Origin: an uncultured Myxococcales bacterium
GTDB taxonomy: Bacteria > Myxococcota > UBA727 > VGSZ01
Assembly: GCA_903952805.1 (NCBI GenBank)
Contig: CAJBHN010001091.1
Span: forward strand, 1-5,786
Length of the DNA: 5,786 nt
Direction of reading: 5' to 3'
A program made the position numbers and the translations under genes. Every line of letters begins with the position of its first letter. Positions within the stretch are counted from its first letter, which is position 1. Of this stretch, positions 1-5,786 are shown one piece after another. Below the pieces are notes generated by a model. The model was given only the letters and a program-made list of their open reading frames with translations. It did no database searches and was not told the origin of the DNA.

Positions 1-1051
<1,051 letters not shown>

Positions 1052-1058
1052 CGAGTGT

Positions 1059-1064
1059 TCCTTC
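1059..1064 (-). promoter_or_regulatory. Ribosome binding site fixing the start at 1051
   Basis: On the minus strand GAAGGA lies 7 bases before ATG 1051. It is a good Shine-Dalgarno match at suitable spacing. It supports this start for the polyglycine-linker protein over competing frames that also run through this stretch. Confidence 0.7.
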
Positions 1065-1126
1065 AGCGTGACGAACAGTGACCAATCATTCCAATCCAAA
1101 CCGCACCCAGACCCGCGGCGGGCCTA

Positions 1127-2833
1127 TCAATTCTCGACGTCGCCAGGCTTCAAGCGGACGCAACCCAACTCGACATCCATGCGCTCGGCAGGACCAGCGG
1201 CGATGCAGGAATCGCGGCAGAGAAATATGGCGGTGGGTGAAATCGGGTCGTCCAGATACCACCCACCGGCAGTGCACGCGGCGGCATTCTCGACCCGAGT
1301 GACGGGCGTGGTGACGCCGTTGTCGACAATACCAATGGAGACCGCGTCGAAATCCACCAGATACTCGTCGCCGGGGTTGGGCACATTGAACTGGCAGGGC
1401 ACAGCGGCATCCACGGCAACCTGCTCACTGATCGCGTCCATGAGCGGCCCCCAGTCGGCAGCGCAGATCGACAGTTGCCGACCACCGGTTTGCGTCGAGA
1501 GCGTTTGGTAGACCGAGCCGCGGACGTTGCCGTCGCAGGTGCCGCCAGTCAGATCGACGATGCTGTGCAATTTCCAGCGACCCACGAGACCTGCCGTCGT
1601 ATCAGCCCAGCTCGTGAACGCCGCAGCGGTCGTACGGTCGTTATCGTCGGCCACGGCGATGAAATGAACGATTGAGTTCGGCCTGAGAAACGTGCCCCAG
1701 TCATTGACCGGAATCGGCGGTGGGTCGCCCCCAAACGTATCGCGGCCGTTGACTTCAAAATCAGGCGCGTTGGCAAACGTCGATCGCAGTTTCCCCAGCG
1801 GCTCTCCACTGTGAACCGGTTGGCGGACATGGAGGTACCGCGCGCTATCGATATCAACACCGCCCGCCGGCAGTCCGGTGGTCGAGTTGATGATGGTGCT
1901 GTTGTTGGCGCTATAGGTACACCCACTGCCCCCGCCCAGGGGGGCGTTGATGCAGATCGGGAAGCGGAAATCCTTGGGGGCATTGTGGTCCGTCAAGCCG
2001 ATCAGTTCGCGGTCGTTACCCACCACGATCACACGATAATCGAGTCCGCTCTCGGCAATACGATTTGCCAGCGCATTGAGGTTTTGATTGACCTGAGCAG
2101 CCTCGCGCTGCATCGACGGCGAACCGTCAATCACGAGCACGATATCCACCGGGAGAAACCGGTCGGTTGCCTCCAGATTGAATTCGAGACACGGCTCTTC
2201 GCCCTCCCCTTCGCCTTCGCCCTCTCCCACGCCGCCGCCGTTTTCAACGCAGCGCTCCGCGCCGTCGTCGGTGAACCCTGCATCACAGACGCAGGTGCCG
2301 TTGGCGTCGGGGCTTGCATTGGCGCGACAGCCATCGCCCGTCCCCCCCGTGCAATTGAGGCCGTCACAAGTCCCTTCGCCGCAATCGCTGTCCTCCACGC
2401 AGCCGGCGCAGCCGCCGACGACGTTTTGGCCGCCCCGATCGCGGTTGCTACAAAATGGCGCTGGCGTGCCAGCGCATTGAGCGTCGACTCGACACCAATC
2501 GACCGGCAGATTTGAACACAGAGAACGACTTGGATCGCACCACTGGGAAATCGCACAATCGATGGTCTGCACACAGGGGCCGTCGATGTTTTCGTCTTCT
2601 TCGACGACGGCGCCGCACACGCCGTCGACGCACACGAGGCCGTCGCTACAGTCGCGGTCGATCAAACAAAGACCGGCGCATTGTGCATCAATGCAGCGTT
2701 GGTTGGCGTCGCAGTCGGCGTCGGCCTCACATGGCGAAAACGTGCCGACCGTGCGGCCACACCCACCGCACCCGGCCGCCAAGACTGAGCAGGCAAAGAG
2801 ACATCCAGCGAACGCGATCGTCGTGAATTTCAT
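1127..2833 (-). CDS. Cys-rich lipoprotein with C-terminal vWA (MIDAS) domain
   Basis: A complete 568-residue protein. Residues 1-22 are a signal peptide ending SVLAAGC, with Cys22 the likely lipidated residue. Residues 35-161 hold four Cys modules of Dickkopf/EB-like spacing (for example CEADADCDANQRC and CLIDRDCSDGLVCVDGVC). Residues 169-195 form an EGF-like segment with CVCDAGFTDDGAERC. A Gly-Glu repeat (203-213) then leads to a von Willebrand factor A-type domain, about 229-475. It begins DIVLVIDGSPSM, whose D236-x-S238-x-S240 matches the MIDAS metal-binding motif, and it has an acidic VADDND segment near 394-399. The roughly 90-residue tail has five cysteines. vWA domains of this kind usually bind protein ligands through a divalent metal; the ligand here is unknown. 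It is the middle gene of the set, 57 bases after the beta-propeller gene. No strong Shine-Dalgarno precedes ATG 2833, but the signal peptide fits this start. Confidence 0.93.
   Translation of the reverse strand: MKFTTIAFAGCLFACSVLAAGCGGCGRTVGTFSPCEADADCDANQRCIDAQCAGLCLIDRDCSDGLVCVDGVCGAVVEEDENIDGPCVQTIDCAISQWCDPSRSLCSNLPVDWCRVDAQCAGTPAPFCSNRDRGGQNVVGGCAGCVEDSDCGEGTCDGLNCTGGTGDGCRANASPDANGTCVCDAGFTDDGAERCVENGGGVGEGEGEGEGEEPCLEFNLEATDRFLPVDIVLVIDGSPSMQREAAQVNQNLNALANRIAESGLDYRVIVVGNDRELIGLTDHNAPKDFRFPICINAPLGGGSGCTYSANNSTIINSTTGLPAGGVDIDSARYLHVRQPVHSGEPLGKLRSTFANAPDFEVNGRDTFGGDPPPIPVNDWGTFLRPNSIVHFIAVADDNDRTTAAAFTSWADTTAGLVGRWKLHSIVDLTGGTCDGNVRGSVYQTLSTQTGGRQLSICAADWGPLMDAISEQVAVDAAVPCQFNVPNPGDEYLVDFDAVSIGIVDNGVTTPVTRVENAAACTAGGWYLDDPISPTAIFLCRDSCIAAGPAERMDVELGCVRLKPGDVEN
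2195..2227 (-). repeat. Gly-Glu repeat linker in the vWA lipoprotein
   Basis: Codes for five Gly-Glu pairs plus a final Glu (residues 203-213), with a Gly-rich lead (GGGV). It separates the Cys-rich N-terminal half from the vWA domain. It is a charged, flexible spacer, unlike the pure Gly spacers of the downstream gene. Confidence 0.85.
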
Positions 2834-2890
2834 CGGAGACCCGTGAGCAGAAGAATGGGGGATCGGCAGGACGACAGACGGCAGGAACTC

Positions 2891-3841
2891 TCAGCCCCCG
2901 GGGGCGCAGGTCGAGACGCCAGCACCGACGACGTTGATGCCGAGGTCGGCCACCACCCGCGTCATCTGCCCCGTCGGCGTGATGCGCCACACTTCGCTGC
3001 CCCCAAAACCGCTGTTGAGCGCCAGAAACGCGTACAGATCCCCGCCCCACGCCGCGAGCGCAAACGTGTCCATCTCGAACAGGTCGGGAAGCTGCGTCAA
3101 TCGAACCGACGAAACAATCTGGCCCGTGTGCTGATTGATCCGGGTCAGGGTCGAGCCACCACGCTCGATCTTCAAGGCGAGAGCCCACAGCTGACCGGCG
3201 GCGTTGCCCGTCAACTCCGTCGCCGCACTCGTCAAATTTGTCACACGGGTGCGCTGCCAGGTATCGGTGTCGAGGGCATGCACCTCGGCAGCATTGGCGA
3301 TGTAGAGCTGGTCGTGCCACGTCGTTGGGGAATCCGTGGCGTATCCCATGCCAAACGATGAAAATGCCCCGTTTTGATACCCGGTATTGACGCAGGGCAA
3401 GGTGGGTTGAGAAAGGTCGACCTCAAAGAGGGCGTCGTTGTAGCGGACATAGGCTTTGCCGCTTCGGGAAACAGCCATTGAATCCGGTGAATCCGAGCCC
3501 GCACATGAGATCCGCCCCACGTCCGACACGGTATTGGTCGATGGATCGAAGAGATGCAGGTCGCTGGTGTCGCGGTCGATCACATAGATTTTGTCCGAGG
3601 AAATATCGCAATCATCGGCTGGCGGTGGGTCTTCAGGTTCGGGCTCGGTCCCGGCATCCACCGGCGGCGGCGGTGGCGGCGGCGGCGGCGGCGGATTTTC
3701 GGGGTCGATGGGGTCTGCGGGCACACCGGCATCGGCGTCGTCGATGCCTGCAATCGGGTCGACGTCGCAGTCGCAGGCCTGCGTCGATGCGATGAGTCCC
3801 ATGCAGGCCATCAGCGTCAGTCGTCCGACTCGAGCAATCAT
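2891..3841 (-). CDS. Beta-propeller-type surface lipoprotein with polyproline tether
   Basis: A 316-residue protein starting at ATG 3841. The frame stays open to an ATG at 3913, but 3841 has a good Shine-Dalgarno and gives a proper signal peptide (MIARVGRLTLMACMGLIAST, then QAC), with Cys23 a possible lipidation site. An acidic, Pro-rich tether follows (about 27-76), including 11 consecutive prolines and EPEPEDPPP. Residues about 84-309 have repeated strand patterns typical of YncE/NHL/SMP-30-like propellers: KIYVIDRDTSDLHLFDPSTN, AYVRYNDALFEVDL, LYIANAAEVHALDTDTW, LTRINQHTGQIV, DLYAFLALN and EVWRITPTGQMTRV. The C-terminus is VVGAGVSTCAPGG, a tail I associate with a family of deltaproteobacterial surface proteins; this is recollection, not a search. 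No catalytic residues are evident, so a binding or scaffold role is inferred. It is probably the first gene of a three-lipoprotein operon. Confidence 0.9.
   Translation of the reverse strand: MIARVGRLTLMACMGLIASTQACDCDVDPIAGIDDADAGVPADPIDPENPPPPPPPPPPPVDAGTEPEPEDPPPADDCDISSDKIYVIDRDTSDLHLFDPSTNTVSDVGRISCAGSDSPDSMAVSRSGKAYVRYNDALFEVDLSQPTLPCVNTGYQNGAFSSFGMGYATDSPTTWHDQLYIANAAEVHALDTDTWQRTRVTNLTSAATELTGNAAGQLWALALKIERGGSTLTRINQHTGQIVSSVRLTQLPDLFEMDTFALAAWGGDLYAFLALNSGFGGSEVWRITPTGQMTRVVADLGINVVGAGVSTCAPGG
3662..3694 (-). repeat. Polyproline run (11 Pro) in the propeller lipoprotein
   Basis: Eleven Pro codons, ten CCG and one CCA, form the core of the tether between the lipidated N-terminus and the propeller. 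It is a near-perfect triplet repeat. Consecutive prolines stall ribosomes and normally need elongation factor P. Confidence 0.85.
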
Positions 3842-3850
3842 GTGCGGCTG

Positions 3851-3856
3851 TCCTTT
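3851..3856 (-). promoter_or_regulatory. Ribosome binding site fixing the start at 3841
   Basis: On the minus strand AAAGGA lies 9 bases before ATG 3841. It decides the start of the propeller lipoprotein in favour of 3841 over the in-frame ATG at 3913, which would put about 24 charged residues before the signal peptide. Confidence 0.65.
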
Positions 3857-3913
3857 GTTCCGGTGACGGCGCACCCAAGCGCTCTCAAACTTCCAAATGA
3901 ACTTGAGCGGCAC

Positions 3914-3922
3914 AGGCTAGCA
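3914..3922 (-). promoter_or_regulatory. Possible extended -10 promoter element for the lipoprotein operon
   Basis: The minus strand reads TGCTAGCCT, which fits an extended -10 pattern (TGn followed by TAnnnT) and lies 72 bases upstream of ATG 3841. No convincing -35 hexamer sits 16-18 bases further upstream, so this is weak. Its position in the low coding-potential stretch between the broken frame and the propeller gene is what makes it worth noting. The rest of 3857-4007 shows nothing else clear. Confidence 0.3.
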
Positions 3923-4007
3923 GACTGCGTATTTCGGGTGGGAAGATGGTCCGCACCTGTTCGCCAGCGCACCTGGTTCCGATTGCCGCACCGCGTCGAG
4001 TTCTCAG

Positions 4008-4253
4008 TCAAACGTTGGCGATACCCTGGATCGCTGCCGGCGCGGCTGACGACGTCGGCGTCGTGGTCGCTCGCGACAGACACCCACCGTTCCTCGAACA
4101 CCGGCTGGGTCGCTTCTCGAAAACGGTGGCGCCAATCCAGTGTCGCTCCCATTCTGCGCGCCGGAGAGGGACGACCTGACCGACGGTCGTGACCTGCGCC
4201 TGGAAGGTGGCCGCGATGAACGCCCACGCCTCGTCGGCGCGCACGACATTCAC
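4008..4253 (-). pseudogene. Small frame, probably frameshifted, coupled to the upstream membrane-protein gene
   Basis: GTG 4253 overlaps the stop of the preceding gene by GTGA, a typical translational-coupling arrangement. As sequenced it gives 81 residues. The first 46 or so (MNVVRADEAWAFIAATFQAQ to HWIGATVFEK) have coding-like composition. After that the frame turns into a Ser/Thr/Arg-rich segment, while the -1 frame (REATQPVFEERWVSVASDHD, then ADVVSRAGSDPG) has almost all G/C at third positions. The switch lies at a run of four A on the plus strand (4120-4123). One more base there would join the frames as TVFREATQPVFEERW. The restored frame would run to 3838 and overlap the propeller gene's ATG by ATGA, but its last 55 or so residues look non-coding. 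A sequencing error, a recent mutation and decay are all possible. The family is not recognised. Confidence 0.5.
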
Positions 4254-4981
4254 GCCGGTGGTGACGGCGGTGACGGCGGTGGCAGCGAAGGTCGATCGTC
4301 ATTGAACGCTGAGCGCTCCCGCATCGTGCGGATGAATTCGCGTGGCCACGCAAGCATGCCGACATCGCGGGCCTCGGCGAGCAGCGTGATCCGGTACGGG
4401 ATGTCGATGCCGACGACGAGCACCGCCGCTCCGAAGGCGATCCACAGAGCAAAGGAACCTGCAACGAACGACGCGATCGCGGCCCCGGCGAGCGCGTACA
4501 TGAGCAGCCACTCGACGGCGAGCGACGACGCCTGCGATGCCGGGGGAAGCAAGCCGCGCACGCGCAGCCACTGCTTGGTCGCCTCCGGGAGCGAGCCCAA
4601 GAGCGGCGCTACGGGGAGCAGCGCGAACATCAGCACCGTGCGCAGCGTGAGCGACAGCTGCTCGACGCGGGCGTGGTGGACGCGGTCGGGGTCGTATTCG
4701 ACGACGAGGCCCTCGCGCTCGAACGGCCCGGGCTCCCACGGCGACAGCGTGTAGAGGTCCTTCGTGCCCGCCTTGTGGTGGCGCAGCAGCTTCCAGCGAA
4801 CGCCGTCGACGACGACGATGGTCGGCCGATGCGCGCTGACGACGGCGCTGTCGATGGGGGAGCCGGCGTGGATGACGAGGGTGCCGTCGTCGCCGTACAC
4901 CCGTTGGTCGCCTATATTGCCGGGGAGTCGCCGCGCGTTCGCGCCGACGACGGTGGGGAGGGGTGCGTCAGGCTTCGTCAC
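4250..4981 (-). CDS. Uncharacterised three-helix membrane protein
   Basis: From GTG 4981 this is 243 residues. Residues 1-110 are soluble, with patches such as YGDDGTLVIHAGSPIDSAVV and RPTIVVVDGVRWKLL that suggest a small beta-rich domain. Predicted membrane segments lie at about 111-130 (TLRTVLMFALLPVAPLLGSL), 154-172 (AVEWLLMYALAGAAIASFV) and 175-192 (SFALWIAFGAAVLVVGID). A cytosol-like basic stretch (ITLLAEARDVGMLAWPREFI) follows, then a Pro/Ser tail. The start is uncertain: the frame is open to 5230, which would overlap the preceding gene by 56 bases. GTG 5134 is another option, but the stretch between 5134 and 4981 has lower third-position G/C, and only 4981 has a GGAG at good spacing. 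GTG 4900, where third-position G/C becomes very high, is also possible. The family is not recognised. The stop overlaps the next small frame. Confidence 0.7.
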   Translation of the reverse strand: MTKPDAPLPTVVGANARRLPGNIGDQRVYGDDGTLVIHAGSPIDSAVVSAHRPTIVVVDGVRWKLLRHHKAGTKDLYTLSPWEPGPFEREGLVVEYDPDRVHHARVEQLSLTLRTVLMFALLPVAPLLGSLPEATKQWLRVRGLLPPASQASSLAVEWLLMYALAGAAIASFVAGSFALWIAFGAAVLVVGIDIPYRITLLAEARDVGMLAWPREFIRTMRERSAFNDDRPSLPPPSPPSPPA

Positions 4982-4986
4982 GACGT

Positions 4987-4990
4987 CTCC
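4987..4990 (-). promoter_or_regulatory. Candidate ribosome binding site for start 4981
   Basis: On the minus strand GGAG lies 5 bases before GTG 4981. It is the best Shine-Dalgarno match among the possible starts of the three-helix membrane protein, though GTG initiation leaves doubt. Confidence 0.4.
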
Positions 4991-5100
4991 GTGGATGGGA
5001 AAAACAGGGTCGGTCTTCAACGAGCGATGCGCGTCTTGGCTTAGGTCGTCTTCGAGGTCGACGGCGTCATCGACATGGCCCGGGAGTCGACGACACGCTC

Positions 5101-5138
5101 GGGGATCGGCGGCACGCGCGGGGATCGGCGGCACGCGC
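5101..5138. repeat. Exact 19-bp tandem duplication with a degenerate third copy
   Basis: The unit GGGGATCGGCGGCACGCGC occurs twice in direct succession (5101-5119, 5120-5138). A diverged third copy of about 20 bases, ending GACACGCTC, precedes it (about 5081-5100). Since 19 is not a multiple of three, the duplication shifts any reading frame across it. This fits the view that 4982-5174 is not coding. Nothing else clear is seen in that 193-base gap. Confidence 0.75.
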
Positions 5139-5170
5139 GACGCCCCACGGTGTGGTCGCAGGGCCAGGGA

Positions 5171-5189
5171 CCCGTCAGGGCTTGACGGG
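5171..5189 (-). terminator. GC-rich hairpin over the stop codon of the right-edge gene
   Basis: A perfect 7-bp stem, CCCGTCA with TGACGGG, and a 5-base loop span the TGA at 5175-5177. No T-rich tract follows on the minus strand, so it is not a standard intrinsic terminator. It could slow transcription or protect a 3' end, or arise by chance. Confidence 0.25.
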
Positions 5190-5786
5190 GCTGGTGACCG
5201 GGCTGGTGGTCGGCGCTGGCGCCACGCCAACGACGGCGCAGACGCCGGCGTGCATACGCCCGCTGTAGCAGCCGGCGCGCAGCAGGGGCTCGCGCACCTG
5301 CCACACGAAGACCAACAGCAGGGCGACCATGGCGAGGAACTTCCAGCCTGTGTGGCGGGCCTCCTGCTCCCCCGGCGCTGGCGGCGACGACACCACCTCC
5401 AGCGACGAACCCGGCACCCTCGACGGCGTCTGGGTGATGCGGGCGGTCAAGTTGGGCGTCAGGCGCAAGCGGTCGTTCAGGGCCCAGCCTGCTCCCTCGA
5501 GAAACTCGGCCAGATTGCGGCGACGCAGCTTGAGCCAGCCGACGAAGCCCGACGGCACAGCGACGGCCAGGAAACCCAGCAAGACGATCGAGATCAGGTC
5601 GATCACCGTGAGGGCCTTGAGCTGGTTGACGATGAAGGCCACCGACGAGCCCACCGCCGCCACCGCCAGACCGCCCATCGCCACCGCATTGCCCATACCA
5701 CCGGGCTGCGCGGCCGGCGCCGACGCCGGCGCTTCGCCGCCTTTCATCATCGACGACGCCGAGGTGGTGGCGCCGTCGATATGGAG
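5175..5786 (-). CDS. C-terminal part of a membrane protein, 5' end beyond the window
   Basis: The frame ends at TGA 5175 and stays open to the right edge. The first in-frame ATG is at 5750 (191 residues) but has no Shine-Dalgarno. The codons before it (LHIDGATTSASS) have strong third-position G/C, so the protein probably starts outside the window. Counting from ATG 5750, membrane segments lie at about 21-42 (NAVAMGGLAVAAVGSSVAFI), 50-73 (IDLISIVLLGFLAVAVPSGF) and 136-152 (WKFLAMVALLLVFVW). Between the second and third is KLRRRNLAEFLEGAGWALND plus RLRLTPNL. I associate a motif of this kind (KLRRRDL, then GWA-N) with the C-terminal region of large uncharacterised membrane proteins of Planctomycetes and deltaproteobacteria; this is from memory and unchecked. 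Two cysteines (GCYSG, GVCAV) follow the last helix, and the tail is TTSPVTSPVKP. Function is unknown. Confidence 0.7.
   Translation of the reverse strand, partial: LHIDGATTSASSMMKGGEAPASAPAAQPGGMGNAVAMGGLAVAAVGSSVAFIVNQLKALTVIDLISIVLLGFLAVAVPSGFVGWLKLRRRNLAEFLEGAGWALNDRLRLTPNLTARITQTPSRVPGSSLEVVSSPPAPGEQEARHTGWKFLAMVALLLVFVWQVREPLLRAGCYSGRMHAGVCAVVGVAPAPTTSPVTSPVKP

Noticed and set aside
1112..1122. Small hairpin CCCG-CCG-CGGG just after the vWA gene as a terminator
   Set aside because: The stem is only 4 bp and there is no T tract. The next gene follows within 75 bases and looks co-transcribed.
2843..3361. Plus-strand frame of 172 residues beginning GTG with a GGAG upstream
   Set aside because: It lies opposite the propeller gene, its sequence is Arg-rich and low in structure, and the minus strand has clear domain evidence.
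3838..3841. ATGA overlap between the restored small frame and the propeller gene start as translational coupling
   Set aside because: The last 55 or so residues of the restored frame have no coding bias, and the propeller gene has its own ribosome binding site, so the overlap is probably chance.
3842..3913. Longer start (ATG 3913) for the propeller lipoprotein
   Set aside because: It would add 24 charged residues before the signal peptide, and ATG 3841 has a better ribosome binding site.
4982..5230. N-terminal extension of the three-helix membrane protein to 5230
   Set aside because: It would overlap the preceding gene by 56 bases and cross a 19-bp tandem repeat. The added sequence is Arg/Pro-rich with weak codon bias.

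Overview
The window looks like part of a high-GC deltaproteobacterium-type genome (Myxococcota or the Bradymonadales group). This is inferred from protein style, not from a marker gene. The clues are cysteine-rich secreted lipoproteins with long Gly or Pro linkers, a vWA lipoprotein with a Gly-Glu repeat linker, a surface beta-propeller protein ending in a VVGAGVSTCAP-type tail, and strong G/C preference at third codon positions. All supported genes are on the minus strand, so transcription runs from the right edge towards position 1.

Right part (about 4000-5786): membrane proteins of unknown function. At the right edge is the C-terminal part of a membrane protein whose reading frame stays open past the window end. 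A 193-base gap follows, holding a 19-bp tandem duplication. Then comes a three-helix membrane protein (about 4250-4981, start uncertain). A short downstream reading frame overlaps its stop codon by GTGA and appears broken by a one-base frameshift near 4120.

Middle and left part (1-3841): a likely three-gene operon of exported lipoproteins with gaps of 57 and 75 bases. In order of transcription these are a beta-propeller lipoprotein with an 11-proline tether (2891-3841), a Cys-rich vWA lipoprotein with a MIDAS motif (1127-2833), and a very Cys-rich protein with three polyglycine linkers (1051 to beyond position 1, C-terminus missing). The second and third proteins share the same N-terminal order of disulfide-type modules, which suggests duplication followed by replacement of the C-terminal part. 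All three have a signal peptide, a candidate lipidated cysteine and a flexible low-complexity tether. Together they look like a set of surface-displayed binding or scaffold proteins. That role is inferred; no enzyme or known system is recognisable.

No RNA genes, insertion sequences or CRISPR arrays were seen. Promoter and terminator signals are weak.
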